Shown here piece by piece: positions 8,091-18,917 of a stretch of DNA of 64,000 nt. The position numbers were made by a program, and so were the translations under genes. Numbering within the stretch: the stretch's first letter is position 1; the number at the start of each line of letters is the position of its first letter. The stretch covers positions 33,674-97,673 of the forward strand of contig NZ_JAUMTZ010000005.1 of NCBI RefSeq assembly GCF_030530945.1, written 5' to 3'. The notes below the pieces were generated by a model. It was not told where the DNA came from and did no database searches. It saw nothing but the letters and a program-made list of their open reading frames with translations. This stretch comes from Kocuria sp. GTDB lineage: Bacteria > Actinomycetota > Actinomycetes > Actinomycetales > Micrococcaceae.

Positions 8091-8870
8091 GTGCACCCCG
8101 CCGAGCTCACGTCCTCCACCCAGGACTACCTCAAGACCATCTGGCGCCTGGGCGAGTGGGAGCCGGAGCGGGTCACGACCACGTCCCTCGCCGCCCGCAT
8201 GGGCCTCGCGCCGTCCACGGTGTCCGAGGCGCTGAAGAAGCTGACCGCACAGGGCCTGGTGTCCCGCCCGGCCTACGGGGTGGTGGAGCTCACCGCGCAG
8301 GGCCGGGACGCGGCCGTGCACATGGTCCGCCGTCACCGGCTCCTGGAGATGTTCCTGGCCACCGAGCTCGGCTACCCGTGGGACGAGGTCCACGACGAGG
8401 CCGAGGTGCTGGAGCACGCCGTCACGGACCGGTTCATCGACAGCCTCGACGCCAAGCTCGGCCACCCCGGCACGGATCCCCACGGGGACGTGATCCCGTC
8501 CCCCAACGGGACGATCACCCCTCCGGATGCGCTTCCCCTCACGGATGTCCCGGCGCCCTCGCTGGTGCGGGTGACCCGTGTCTCCGACGCTGATCCGGAG
8601 ACCCTGCGGCTGCTCGGGCGGTACGGCATTGGGCCGGGGTCGCTGCTCCGGGTGCTGCCGAACTCCCGTGCTCGCGGCGCGGTGCGGGTGCGTCCGGAGG
8701 CCGACGACGCCGCGTCGCCCCCCGGCGCGGAAGAGCCCTCGCGGGACTCACCCGGGCGAGAGCCCGCCGTGCCCGGCCGCAGGCACCGGGAACCGGCCGA
8801 GGACGGTGTGGAGCTGAACATCCTGGTGGCGGAGGCCGTGCGGGTGCACCGCGTGGCCCGCGCCACGTGA
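8091..8870 (+). CDS. DtxR/MntR-family metal-dependent repressor
   Basis: A metal-sensing repressor. The N-terminal winged HTH spans about residues 8-70, with recognition segment APSTVSEALKKL (40-51). The dimerisation and metal domain spans about 71-145, and an SH3-like C-terminal domain follows. Aligned from memory to DtxR, Met10 is Asp12 here and Cys102 is Glu105, while His101, Glu108, His109, His82 and Glu86 are kept. Asp plus Glu at these two sites is the MntR pattern, so manganese is the likely signal rather than iron. Residues about 203-238 are a charged, Pro-rich insertion not usual in the family. GTG at 8091 fits a leaderless start. The 259-residue length is longer than the usual ~230. 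Confidence 0.85.
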   Translation: MHPAELTSSTQDYLKTIWRLGEWEPERVTTTSLAARMGLAPSTVSEALKKLTAQGLVSRPAYGVVELTAQGRDAAVHMVRRHRLLEMFLATELGYPWDEVHDEAEVLEHAVTDRFIDSLDAKLGHPGTDPHGDVIPSPNGTITPPDALPLTDVPAPSLVRVTRVSDADPETLRLLGRYGIGPGSLLRVLPNSRARGAVRVRPEADDAASPPGAEEPSRDSPGREPAVPGRRHREPAEDGVELNILVAEAVRVHRVARAT

Positions 8871-8883
8871 GAGCGGGGCGGTG

Positions 8884-10002
8884 TCAGTTCTGCTGCGCCG
8901 TGCCGCCGCGCGCGGCGCGCACCCTCTCCTGGACGACCGTGCGGACCCGTGACCGTGCGGTGGACGCGGTGTCCCGCGCGGTGCGCAGCGCCCGGTACGC
9001 GTTGTAGCGCGGCAGGGAGACCGGCACGTCCCACGTGCCGCCCAGGGCCACGTCCGCACCTCCGAAGGAGCGCTTGAACGCGCTGAACCCGGTCCAGGGG
9101 TGCTCGGGCTCGTTGGGAGGGGCGATGCCGAAGAGGTCCGCCACGGCGAGGCCCCGCTCGGCGGCGTCGAGCATGGCCTGCGCGATCAGCGGCTGGTTGG
9201 GGCGCAGCTTGCGCACAGCCGCATCCATGCCGGAGTGCGCGAAGATGCGCGTGGTGGGGGAGTCGTAGGTGAGCAGGGCACTGACCACGGTGCCGTCCAC
9301 CGTGCTCGTGTACGCGGTGCAGTTCTCGGTGGGACCCAGAGCCCGGGCGGCGGCGCGCAGGTAGTCGCCGGAGTGGGCCGTGAAGCCGTTGCGGCCCGCG
9401 GTGCGGTGCAGCAGCTCCACCACGGACTCCGCGGCGTCCGCGCGGTGCGAGGAGGCGATGGTGATGCCCTTGTCCCGGTGCCGCCGCCACAGGTTGCGGT
9501 TGGTGCCCGTCATGGCCTTGAGGATCTCCTCCGGGGGACGCGTGAGATCCACCCAGCGTGTGAAGGCCGGCTGGATGTCCCGCGGTGCGGACCGCGCGCC
9601 GAGGGATCGCAGTCCGGCGGACAGGGACGCCGCGGTGGCGTTCTGCCGCCGCACGGTGTCCGAGAACGTGGCGCCGAGCCGCGGTGGGCACTGCGGCTCC
9701 ACGCGCAACCAGGAGATCCCGTGCTCCCGGGCCGCCGAGCCGAGGGAGGACAGCGCCTCTGGAAGCGCGGACGGGTGCTCCAGCACCGGGCCGTACGGCG
9801 CGTACCAGATCGGGCCCACGGCGGTGCGCTCCTCGACCACGAGAGCCTGCCAGCCCGCGCCGTCCCGTCTGAGCACGGTGCGTCCGAGGCTTCTCTGGAA
9901 CTCCTGCCACGCGGCGGACTGCAGGATGCTCGCCGGTCCCAGGAGGGGTGAAGAGGCTGAGCCGGGGAGGGGGGCGGCGGCGGGGGTGGCCGGTCGGATC
10001 AT
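8884..10002 (-). CDS. FemX-like peptidoglycan interpeptide-bridge aminoacyltransferase
   Basis: A cytoplasmic GNAT-fold transferase that likely adds an amino acid from aminoacyl-tRNA to lipid II, building the interpeptide bridge. Features are the FemAB-type N-terminus with SAAWQEFQRSLGR (29-41), the central TGTNRNLWRRHRDKG region and the C-terminal GLAVADLFGI...NPEHPW-like segment preceding GFSAFKRSFGG, which is characteristic of Fem ligases. The length is 372. Micrococcaceae often have Lys-Ala bridges, so alanine or serine is a plausible donor; this is inference. The ATG at 10002 has no Shine-Dalgarno sequence. It is divergent from the LtaS-like gene, making an envelope gene pair. Confidence 0.8.
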   Translation of the reverse strand: MIRPATPAAAPLPGSASSPLLGPASILQSAAWQEFQRSLGRTVLRRDGAGWQALVVEERTAVGPIWYAPYGPVLEHPSALPEALSSLGSAAREHGISWLRVEPQCPPRLGATFSDTVRRQNATAASLSAGLRSLGARSAPRDIQPAFTRWVDLTRPPEEILKAMTGTNRNLWRRHRDKGITIASSHRADAAESVVELLHRTAGRNGFTAHSGDYLRAAARALGPTENCTAYTSTVDGTVVSALLTYDSPTTRIFAHSGMDAAVRKLRPNQPLIAQAMLDAAERGLAVADLFGIAPPNEPEHPWTGFSAFKRSFGGADVALGGTWDVPVSLPRYNAYRALRTARDTASTARSRVRTVVQERVRAARGGTAQQN

Positions 10003-10165
10003 GTGGGGGAATCGTGTCCTAGGTCAGATGCGCCGGGAGCAGCGGTGGTCGCGGCGCGCGTGGGACTCACACTAGCCGCATTCCCGGTGCTGGCGGGAGG
10101 GCGAGTGCCCCTGTGGTGCGGCTCTTCCTGCTCTCGCCGGGAGCGGTGGTGTCCGGGGAATGTCC

Positions 10166-10171
10166 TACCCT
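10166..10171 (+). promoter_or_regulatory. -10 element for LtaS-like gene
   Basis: TACCCT lies in the 282-bp divergent gap 10003-10284, about 115 bp before the gene. Nothing else in this gap was recognised. Confidence 0.35.
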
Positions 10172-10284
10172 TGAACAACGGGTGAACGGCACGTTGCGTC
10201 CCGCGTTCCGAGGCGGCCACGAGCCCCGCGGGAACCGACGGCGCCCGCCGGTCCCACTCCCTGAGACGAAACACGAGGTGAGCG

Positions 10285-11823
10285 ATGTCCGGGCAGACTG
10301 CGCGCGCAATCCGTCGGTTCGCACTGCTGCTGACCAGGAGTGCGAGCTGCCTGCTGGTGTGGGCCGGGCTGGTCCTGCTCGCGGCAGCGGCGGTGATCCG
10401 GCACTACTGGGGGCCGATCTCCGTGGGGCAGATGAAGCTGAACCTGGTCTCCGTGCAGACGGACGGCGGAGGCGGTTCCATCGTGTGGGTGGCGGTCCTC
10501 GCCATCGGCGTGCTGCCCGTCCTGGTCACCGGGGCGCTCGCCGCGGGCCTGCACGTCTGGCGGCGCCGCTCCCCGACGTGGCGCCTCTCCCGGCGCTCCC
10601 GCGCGGTTGCCCGTTCGGTCTCGGCCCTCGCCGTGGCCGCGGTGGTCGTCAGCGGCTCGGCCACCTTCGCCTCCGCCGTGGGGCTCAAGCAGTACGTGAA
10701 GGCGGCGAGGTCCACCTCGGACATCGGCGACTACTACGCGGACCCGACCCCCACCAGCACCGCGGACAGGCGGAACGTCGTGGTGATCTACCTGGAGTCC
10801 GGTGAGCAGACCCTCGCGGACGACCAGCTCTTCGAGAAAAACGCCTTCGCGCCCCTGGAGCAGGTCACCCCCGCCTCCGAGGGGTGGCGCAGCGTGGACG
10901 ACCTCCAGCAGTACCAGGGCGGCGGGTGGACCATGGCGGGGATCGTCTCCACGCAGTGCGGCATCCCCCTGAAGGGTTCCGGCGCCGCGGGCGCCGAGAA
11001 CGACATCGGCGGCGGCATGGGCGAGTACCTGGGCGGTGTCACGTGCTTCGGGGACGTGCTGCGGGAGCAGGGGTACAAGAACGTCTTCCTGGGCGGGGCC
11101 AACTCCTCCTTCGCCGCCAAGGACGTGTTCCTGCGCACCCACGGCTACACCGAGGACAAGGGGCTGCAGGACTGGCGGGCCGCCGGTGAGGACCCGAAGA
11201 ACTTCCGCGGGGACTGGGGGCTGAGCGACGAGCGCCTGATGGCCCACGCCGAGGACGAGGTGGACCGCCTGCACGCGGACGCCGAGCGCACCGGGCAGCC
11301 GTTCAACCTGTCCATGCTCACGCTGGACACCCATGAACCCGTGCACGTCTACGACTCGTGCCACGTGGACACCCGGAACGAGGTCACCTCCGTCTTCGCG
11401 TGCTCCATGACCCAGGTGGCCGGTTTCGTGCAGCACATGAAGGACCGGGGCTACCTGGAGGACACCTCGGTGGTGGTCATGGGCGACCACCTCAAGCACA
11501 TGAGCGCCGGGGACGCCTTCCACGAGCAGCTGGACGACAACCCGGACCGTTCCATCTTCAACCGCATCTGGATCCCGGGCGAGACGGGCCGCACCCCGGT
11601 GCGCGGCGACTCCAACCAGCTGGACATGTACCCCACCCTGCTCGAGGCCGCCGGTCTGCCCGTGGCCGACGGCCGCGCGGGGCTGGGCGTCTCCGTCCGC
11701 CGTCCGGACCTTCCCGAGGGGGCGGCCCAGTCACTGGATCCGGGGGCCTACAGCGAGCTGCTCAACTCCCTCTCGCCGCGGTTCTACTCCCGCGCGTGGG
11801 GCCCGTCCGCCACCGGCAGCTGA
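10285..11823 (+). CDS. LtaS/OpgB-like phosphoglycerol transferase (sulfatase fold)
   Basis: A membrane-anchored enzyme with an extracellular sulfatase-fold domain, predicted to transfer phosphoglycerol to a cell-envelope glycolipid or glycan. Three hydrophobic segments (about 11-38, 65-90, 108-132) precede the catalytic domain. The metal and catalytic motifs are YLESGE with Glu171, Thr216 in GGGWTMAGI as nucleophile, DTHEP (348-352) and MGDHLKH (399-405). The length is 512; Staphylococcus LtaS is about 646 with five membrane segments, so this is a shorter three-segment form. GAGGTGAG lies just before the ATG. The natural acceptor may be lipomannan rather than lipoteichoic acid in this lineage (inference). 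Confidence 0.82.
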   Translation: MSGQTARAIRRFALLLTRSASCLLVWAGLVLLAAAAVIRHYWGPISVGQMKLNLVSVQTDGGGGSIVWVAVLAIGVLPVLVTGALAAGLHVWRRRSPTWRLSRRSRAVARSVSALAVAAVVVSGSATFASAVGLKQYVKAARSTSDIGDYYADPTPTSTADRRNVVVIYLESGEQTLADDQLFEKNAFAPLEQVTPASEGWRSVDDLQQYQGGGWTMAGIVSTQCGIPLKGSGAAGAENDIGGGMGEYLGGVTCFGDVLREQGYKNVFLGGANSSFAAKDVFLRTHGYTEDKGLQDWRAAGEDPKNFRGDWGLSDERLMAHAEDEVDRLHADAERTGQPFNLSMLTLDTHEPVHVYDSCHVDTRNEVTSVFACSMTQVAGFVQHMKDRGYLEDTSVVVMGDHLKHMSAGDAFHEQLDDNPDRSIFNRIWIPGETGRTPVRGDSNQLDMYPTLLEAAGLPVADGRAGLGVSVRRPDLPEGAAQSLDPGAYSELLNSLSPRFYSRAWGPSATGS

Positions 11824-11855
11824 GCGGGAACTGACCGCGGCGGCGTCGTGGGCGC

Positions 11856-12251
11856 TCAGAAGTCGTGCGAGGCCTCGGGTGCGCGGTTCGGGGACAGGCG
11901 CTGCAGGTGCACGCGGCGGGTGATGCGGATGCTCGGGCGCACGAGCATGAGCGCACTGCCCACCACGAAGAGCCACGTGCCCGCGTACACGGTGTCCTCG
12001 TGGAAGAAGAGGAACGAGCCGGCCAGGAAGATCAGCCCGATCAGGATGTCGTTGGCGATCGAGAGCGTCTCGTAGCGCCCCCGGATGATCAGCTCGTGGT
12101 GTCCGGCGTGCACCTCCACGGGCCGGTCGGCACGGCTCCGGGCTCCGGAGGGGTTCCCGGGTCCGCGGGAGGCGGGGGAGGTCCCACCGGCCTCGGTCGG
12201 ATCGGCGGGGCCGTGGTGGGTGTCGGCGGGAACGTGGGGCGAGGGGGACAC
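11856..12251 (-). CDS. YrhK-domain membrane protein
   Basis: A small protein of 131 residues with a long disordered N-terminal half (His, Pro, Gly-rich) and a C-terminal YrhK-like domain. The domain shows RYETLSIANDILIGL, a membrane helix with FLAGSFLFF, a second with GTWLFVVGSALMLVRP, and a basic tail RITRRVHLQRL. The function of YrhK domains is not known. I chose GTG at 12251 because AAAGGA sits five bases upstream; the frame is open to GTG 12314. A TAGCCT -10 lies at 12340-12345 on this strand. It converges with the LtaS-like gene. Confidence 0.65.
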   Translation of the reverse strand: MSPSPHVPADTHHGPADPTEAGGTSPASRGPGNPSGARSRADRPVEVHAGHHELIIRGRYETLSIANDILIGLIFLAGSFLFFHEDTVYAGTWLFVVGSALMLVRPSIRITRRVHLQRLSPNRAPEASHDF

Positions 12252-12490
12252 GGGGGTCCTTTCGTGGAGCGGGCGGTTGTGCCTGGACGGCGCGGACAGG
12301 CCGGCGGGATGCACGCGCAGTGTCTCCCACCGGCCGTTCAGGCTACCGAAAGCCCTGGGCGCTCAGCACCGTGCCGTCGTGTCCCGTGCACACGGAAGGG
12401 GGCCGCCGCATGGGACGGGACGAACCCGCGCCGCACGGCGACCCCCGCACTCTCGAGCCCCCCGCGGACGGTGGCGGCGGGGCAGGTGCG

Positions 12491-14125
<1,635 letters not shown>

Positions 14126-14131
14126 GGCCCC

Positions 14132-14137
14132 AACCTA
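14132..14137 (-). promoter_or_regulatory. Leaderless -10 element of pgm
   Basis: TAGGTT on the minus strand ends 6 nt before the ATG at 14125. Confidence 0.5.
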
Positions 14138-14258
14138 GTCCCGTTCCCCCCGCCTCGTCAGGCGCCGGTGCGTGCGGGTCCCGGTGTGACGACGCCGCCG
14201 CGGGGCGCCCGGACCGGGCACGTCGCCCTCCGTGCCGCTCGCGGCGCGCCCGGGGGCG

Positions 14259-15767
14259 TCACGCCACGAGGCGGGCGTGCGGTGTGGTGGGCGGGTCCAG
14301 CTGGGCGGCCAGCGCGAGCAGCGCGGCCTCCGCGGAGGGTGCCCCGATCAGCTGCACGCCCATGGGGACCGGGCCGGGGTAGTCCCCCGGGCCGGGAGTC
14401 ACCCAGGTGGTGGGCACCGTGACGGCGGGCAGCCCGGCCACGTTCACCACGGAGGTCCACGGCGTGTACTGGCACTGGCGCGTGTAGTCCTGGTCCGCAC
14501 CGGCGGGATCCGCGATGTCGAAGCCCTCGTGGAACCAGCCCACGGGCCGTGGCGGCATGGCCAGGGCGGGGGTGAGGACCATGTCGAAGCGGGAGAACTG
14601 ACGGAGCAGGTCCGCCTCGATCCCGCGCAGCACGGCGAAGGCGTCCGCGAGCTCCACGGCGCCACGGGCCAGGGCGCGCTCGCGGAACGTGCGGGCCAGT
14701 CCGGTCAGCAGCGGCTCCCGCCCCTCCAGGGGCAGCTGACCCACGGCGGTGGTCCACAGCCGGGAGAAGGCCTCCGGATAGGCGGGGTCGTAGTGGAGCT
14801 GCGCATTCTCCACCGTGTGGCCGAGGGCCGTCAGCTGCCGGACTCCCGCGTCCAGGGCGGCGCGGGCCTCCGGGGACACCGTGATCTCGTGCGTCTCGTC
14901 GAAGGGGGAGGCCGTGCTGACGCCGATCCGCAGCGGGCGCCCATCCCACGGCGGGTCCCCGGCGAGCGCGCGGCGCACCGACTCCTGGAAGGACGGTTCC
15001 GCAACGGCGGTGACCGGACGGTGGATTCTCTCGTGACCGGGCGTACGGCACAGCACGTCCATGAGCAGGGCGGCGTCCTCGGCGGTGCGGGCGAGGGGAC
15101 CGTTGACCGCCAGCTGCCCGATGTTCGACATGGCGTCGCTGCTCGGCACCCGCCCCCGGTTGGGTTTGAGCCCGATCAGCCCGCAGGCCGCCGCAGGAAT
15201 GCGGATGGAACCCCCGCCGTCCGAGCCGATGGCCCCGGGGAGGATCCCCGCCGCCACGGCCGCCGCCTGCCCTCCCGAGGAGCCGCCGGGGGAGCAGTCC
15301 AGCGCGAACGGGTTCCGGGCGGCCGGAAGCATGCGGTTCTCGGAATAGGAGTTCAGCAGGAACTCGGGCACCTGGGTCTTGCCCAGCACCACGGCGCCGC
15401 TCTCCTGAAGGGTGGCCGCGAGCTCGTCGGAGCGCTCGGCGGGCGGTACCCTCCCGGTCTCGTCCAGGGAGGTCAGGGAGCCCCAGGTGGTGGGCATCCC
15501 GGCGACGTCGTGCCCGTCCTTCAGCGCGGTGGGAACACCCAGCAGGGCGGGCAGGGTCGTCCCGCCCCGTCGCAGCAGGTCCTCGCGCCGTGCGTCCGCG
15601 GCACGGGCGGCGGTCAGCGCGTCCTCGCGGGCCACGTGCACGAACGCCCCGAGGTGCTCGTTCAGGGCGTCGATCCGGTCCAGCGCCCGCAGGGTGAGCT
15701 GCTCGCTGGTGACCTCCCCGGCGTGCAGGGCCGCCACGGTCCCGGTGAGGGTGGGGAAGTGTTCCAT
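14259..15767 (-). CDS. Amidase (amidase-signature family)
   Basis: Hydrolyses a carboxamide to acid and ammonia. The Ser-cisSer-Lys triad is complete: Lys83 in ALKDGHD, Ser163 in SPGGSSGG and nucleophile Ser187 in GSDGGGSIRIPA. The length of 502 fits the family. It starts 34 bp after the upstream permease stop and is probably co-transcribed with it, so the permease may import its substrate or a related amino acid. GatA is less likely because no gatB or gatC is near. The exact substrate is unknown. Confidence 0.88.
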   Translation of the reverse strand: MEHFPTLTGTVAALHAGEVTSEQLTLRALDRIDALNEHLGAFVHVAREDALTAARAADARREDLLRRGGTTLPALLGVPTALKDGHDVAGMPTTWGSLTSLDETGRVPPAERSDELAATLQESGAVVLGKTQVPEFLLNSYSENRMLPAARNPFALDCSPGGSSGGQAAAVAAGILPGAIGSDGGGSIRIPAAACGLIGLKPNRGRVPSSDAMSNIGQLAVNGPLARTAEDAALLMDVLCRTPGHERIHRPVTAVAEPSFQESVRRALAGDPPWDGRPLRIGVSTASPFDETHEITVSPEARAALDAGVRQLTALGHTVENAQLHYDPAYPEAFSRLWTTAVGQLPLEGREPLLTGLARTFRERALARGAVELADAFAVLRGIEADLLRQFSRFDMVLTPALAMPPRPVGWFHEGFDIADPAGADQDYTRQCQYTPWTSVVNVAGLPAVTVPTTWVTPGPGDYPGPVPMGVQLIGAPSAEAALLALAAQLDPPTTPHARLVA

Positions 15768-15801
15768 GCGTCCCTTTCGGATCGTGCCCCGGCGGGGCCG
15801 G

Positions 15802-17289
15802 TCAGGAGGTGGCGGCGGGGGTGGCCCGCGCGGGACCGGTGGCCGCGCGGCGTCGCAGGTTGCGGCGCACGAGCGGCCAGAAGACCGCGAGCACGGCCAC
15901 GGCCACGAGGCTGGTCCACACCTGCGTGCGGCTGGAGTCGCCGGAGACCAGCATGACCACCACGATGGCCGCCACGGCCACGATCACGAAGATCCCCAGC
16001 CACGGGTGCAGCCACATCTTCAGCGTGAGGTTCTCCCGCTCCTGGGGGCTCATCCGTGAGCGCAGCTTCATCTGCGTGACGGCCACGAACACGTACACGA
16101 ACAGGGCCACGAGTCCCGCGGAGTTCATGATGAAGTCGAAGATCCCGGAGTCCGGGGCCACGAAGTTCACGATCACGGCCGCGTACCCGCCCAGGGTGGA
16201 GGCGAGCACCGCCACCACGGGCACGCCGTTGCGGGAGCGGCGTGCCACGATGCGCGGGGCCAGCCCCTCACCGGCCAGCGCGGAGAACATGCGGGCCGCG
16301 GAGTACAGGCCGGAGTTGAGCACGGAGCAGACCGCCGTGAAGATCACCACGTCCATGACCAGCCCGGCACCGGGCAGCCCGAACAGGCTGAAGACGTGCG
16401 CGAACGGCGCCTGCTCGTCCGGGTCCGGCAGCCGGTCCCACGGCACGATCGTGACGATCAGCAGCACCGAGCCCACGAAGAACAGCAGGATGCGCCACAC
16501 CACGGTCACGGTGGCCTGCCGGACGCCCCTGGCGGGGTCCTCGGACTCCGCGGCGGCCATCACGGCGATCTCGGTGCCGAAGTAGGAGAAGATCACCACG
16601 GCCACACCCGAGATCACGGCCCAGCCGCCCTGGGGTGCGAATCCGCCGTGCTCCCAGAGGTTGGGCACCGAGAACGAGGCGTTGGGCCACAGCCCCAGGG
16701 CGAAGAGCGTGCCCAGCCCCAGGAACACCACGATCACCGTGACCTTGACGCTCGCGAGCCAGAACTCCACCTCCCCGAACGAGCGCACGGAGATCAGGTT
16801 GGTGACCGTGAAGACGAGCAGCAGCACCACGGAGCCCAGCCACACGGGCACACCGGGGAACCAGCCGTTGAGGATCGACCCGCCCACGGTGGCCTCGAAG
16901 GCGATCACGCCCACCCAGAAGTACCAGTACAGCCAGCCCACGAAGTACCCGGCCCAGTCGCCGAGCCCCACGCGCGCGTACTCCATGAAGGAGCCCACCG
17001 CGGGCCGGGCCGCGGCCATCTCTCCGAGCATGCGCATGGCGAGGAACACGAGCAGCCCTCCCAGCAGGTAGGACAGCACCGCGGCCGGACCCACCATGCG
17101 GATCACGTTCCCGGAGCCCACGAACAGACTCGCGCCGATGATCCCGCCCAGCGTGATCATGGTGACGTGGCGGGAGCGCAGGGCCTTGTGCGCGACCTCG
17201 GGGGCGTCCTGGGCGGATGCCGCGGGGGCGGGGGAGGACCCGGCCCCGGCGGGAACTGCCGCGCCGCGTGAGGGGCTGCCGTTGCTCAT
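15802..17289 (-). CDS. APC-superfamily amino-acid permease (GabP/ProY-like)
   Basis: A proton-coupled amino-acid importer with about 12 membrane helices in 495 residues. The first helix carries ITLGGIIGASLFVGSG, the substrate-backbone binding stretch of the AAT subfamily. EMAAARPAVGSFMEYAR and FSYFGTEIAVMAAAESEDP are further family blocks. AAAGGA lies six bases before the ATG at 17289. It follows gabT on the same strand after a strong hairpin (17440-17474) and precedes the amidase by 34 bp. GABA, proline or another small amino acid is likely from context. The first 35 residues are Ala/Pro-rich. Confidence 0.85.
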   Translation of the reverse strand: MSNGSPSRGAAVPAGAGSSPAPAASAQDAPEVAHKALRSRHVTMITLGGIIGASLFVGSGNVIRMVGPAAVLSYLLGGLLVFLAMRMLGEMAAARPAVGSFMEYARVGLGDWAGYFVGWLYWYFWVGVIAFEATVGGSILNGWFPGVPVWLGSVVLLLVFTVTNLISVRSFGEVEFWLASVKVTVIVVFLGLGTLFALGLWPNASFSVPNLWEHGGFAPQGGWAVISGVAVVIFSYFGTEIAVMAAAESEDPARGVRQATVTVVWRILLFFVGSVLLIVTIVPWDRLPDPDEQAPFAHVFSLFGLPGAGLVMDVVIFTAVCSVLNSGLYSAARMFSALAGEGLAPRIVARRSRNGVPVVAVLASTLGGYAAVIVNFVAPDSGIFDFIMNSAGLVALFVYVFVAVTQMKLRSRMSPQERENLTLKMWLHPWLGIFVIVAVAAIVVVMLVSGDSSRTQVWTSLVAVAVLAVFWPLVRRNLRRRAATGPARATPAATS

Positions 17290-17439
17290 GGCCTGTCCTT
17301 TCGCCCGGCGGATCTCGGGGAGGTGCCGGAGGGGTCGGGAAACGCGGGGAACAGGGGAGTTCTACCACAGGAGGGGCCGTGCGGCGTCGTCGCCCCGGTC
17401 CCGGATGCCCGATGACGTGGGGAGATGCGGAGAAGGCGC

Positions 17440-17474
17440 ACGGGCGGCCACCGGGAAACCCGGTGACCGCCCGT
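17440..17474 (-). terminator. Terminator hairpin after gabT
   Basis: The 16-nt arms 17440-17455 and 17459-17474 pair with one mismatch (ACGGGCGGCCACCGGG) around loop AAA. It lies 30 bp past the gabT stop and would separate gabT from the permease gene. Confidence 0.75.
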
Positions 17475-17505
17475 TCGGCGCGCTCCGCGAGGGAGGCTCA
17501 GCGGA

Positions 17506-18849
17506 TCAGGCGCCGAGCTCCTGGATGGCCGCGGCGAACACGCCGAGGGCGTCCCGCAGCAGGTCCATGTCGATGACCAGCGGGGGGAGCAGGCGCACGA
17601 TGTTGCCGAACGTGCCGCACGTGAGGATCGCAACCCCCTGCTCGAGGCAGCGGGCCGCGACCTGCTTGGCGGCGTCCGGGTTGGGCTCGTGCGTGCCGGG
17701 CTTCACGAACTCGAGTGCGACCATGGCGCCGCGTCCGCGCAGCTCGCCCACCACGGGGGAGGACCCCGCCACGGAGCCCAGCTCCTCGCGGATGACCGCC
17801 TCGATCTGCCGCGCGCGCTCCACGAGACCCCACTCCTCGATGGTCTCCAGCGCGCCCAGCGCGGCGGCGCAAGCCACGGGGTTGCCGCCGTAGGTGCCAC
17901 CCAGGCCACCGGGGTGCACGGCGTCCATGATCTCGGCTCGGCCCACCACGCCGGACAGCGGCATGCCGCCCGCGACGCCCTTGGCGAAGGCCACCAGGTC
18001 CGGCTCCACGTCCTCGTGCTCGGACGCGAACCACGCACCGGTGCGGGCGATGCCGGCCTGGACCTCGTCCGCCACGAAGACGGCGCCGTTGTCCCGGCAC
18101 CAGGCGGACAGGGCCGGCAGGAAGCCCTCGGCGGGGACGATGAAGCCGCCCTCGCCCTGGATGGGCTCGATCACCACGGCGGCCACGTTCTCCGCGCCCA
18201 CCTGCTTCTCCACGAGCGTCAGGGCGCGCTTCGCGGCCTCGGCGCCCGTCATGCCCTCGGGGTCGCGGAAGGGGTAGGACATGGGCACGCGGTAGACCTC
18301 GTTCGCGAACGGCCCGAAGCCCTGCTTGTACGGCATCACCTTGGCGGTCATGGCCATGGTGAGGTTGGTGCGCCCGTGGTAGGCGTGGTCGAAGACGACC
18401 ACCGCCTGCCGCTTGGTGTGCACGCGCGCGATCTTGACGGCGTTCTCCACGGCCTCGGAGCCGGAGGTGAACAGCGCCGTGCGCTTGTCGAAGGAGCCCG
18501 GGGTCAGCTGGGCGAGCTTCTCGCCCACGGCCACGTAGTCCTCGTACGGGGTGACCATGAAGCACGTGTGCGTGAACCTGGCCACCGCATCCTGGACCCG
18601 CTGCACCACCTTGGGGGCGGAGGCGCCCACGGAGGTCACGGCGATCCCGGAGCCGAGGTCCACCAGCTGGTTGCCGTCCACGTCCTTGATCACGCCGCCG
18701 TCCAGCTCGTCCGCGAAGACGGGCATGGAGGAGGCGACGCCGGCCGCGACGGTCTGCGCACGGCGTTCCGCGAGCGCCTGGGACCTGGGGCCGGGAATGC
18801 TGGTCACGAGCTCACGCTTCTGCGGGAGCCGGTACTCGATCTCTGCCAT
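17506..18849 (-). CDS. gabT: 4-aminobutyrate aminotransferase
   Basis: A PLP enzyme that moves the amino group of GABA to 2-oxoglutarate, giving succinate semialdehyde. It is a class-III aminotransferase with TSGSEAVENAVKIAR (128-142), YHGRT (157-161), EPIQGEGG (228-235), Asp261 in ADEVQAGIARTG and the PLP lysine at 290 in VAFAKGVAGGMPLSG. The length is 447. A purine-rich AAAGGAAG lies upstream of the ATG at 18849. It follows gabD by 68 bp, with an 8-bp GC hairpin between them. Together they form the GABA shunt to succinate. 5-aminovalerate may also be a substrate. Confidence 0.93.
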   Translation of the reverse strand: MAEIEYRLPQKRELVTSIPGPRSQALAERRAQTVAAGVASSMPVFADELDGGVIKDVDGNQLVDLGSGIAVTSVGASAPKVVQRVQDAVARFTHTCFMVTPYEDYVAVGEKLAQLTPGSFDKRTALFTSGSEAVENAVKIARVHTKRQAVVVFDHAYHGRTNLTMAMTAKVMPYKQGFGPFANEVYRVPMSYPFRDPEGMTGAEAAKRALTLVEKQVGAENVAAVVIEPIQGEGGFIVPAEGFLPALSAWCRDNGAVFVADEVQAGIARTGAWFASEHEDVEPDLVAFAKGVAGGMPLSGVVGRAEIMDAVHPGGLGGTYGGNPVACAAALGALETIEEWGLVERARQIEAVIREELGSVAGSSPVVGELRGRGAMVALEFVKPGTHEPNPDAAKQVAARCLEQGVAILTCGTFGNIVRLLPPLVIDMDLLRDALGVFAAAIQELGA

Positions 18850-18873
18850 CTCTGGGGCTTCCTTTCGTGCTGT

Positions 18874-18899
18874 GCCCGGGGCGCGGCGGCACCCCGGGC
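18874..18899 (-). repeat. Hairpin in gabD-gabT gap
   Basis: The arms GCCCGGGG (18874-18881) and CCCCGGGC (18892-18899) pair perfectly over a 10-nt loop. It could reduce read-through or protect the upstream message. Confidence 0.5.
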
Positions 18900-18917
18900 G
18901 GGAGGTGTGGGGTGGGC

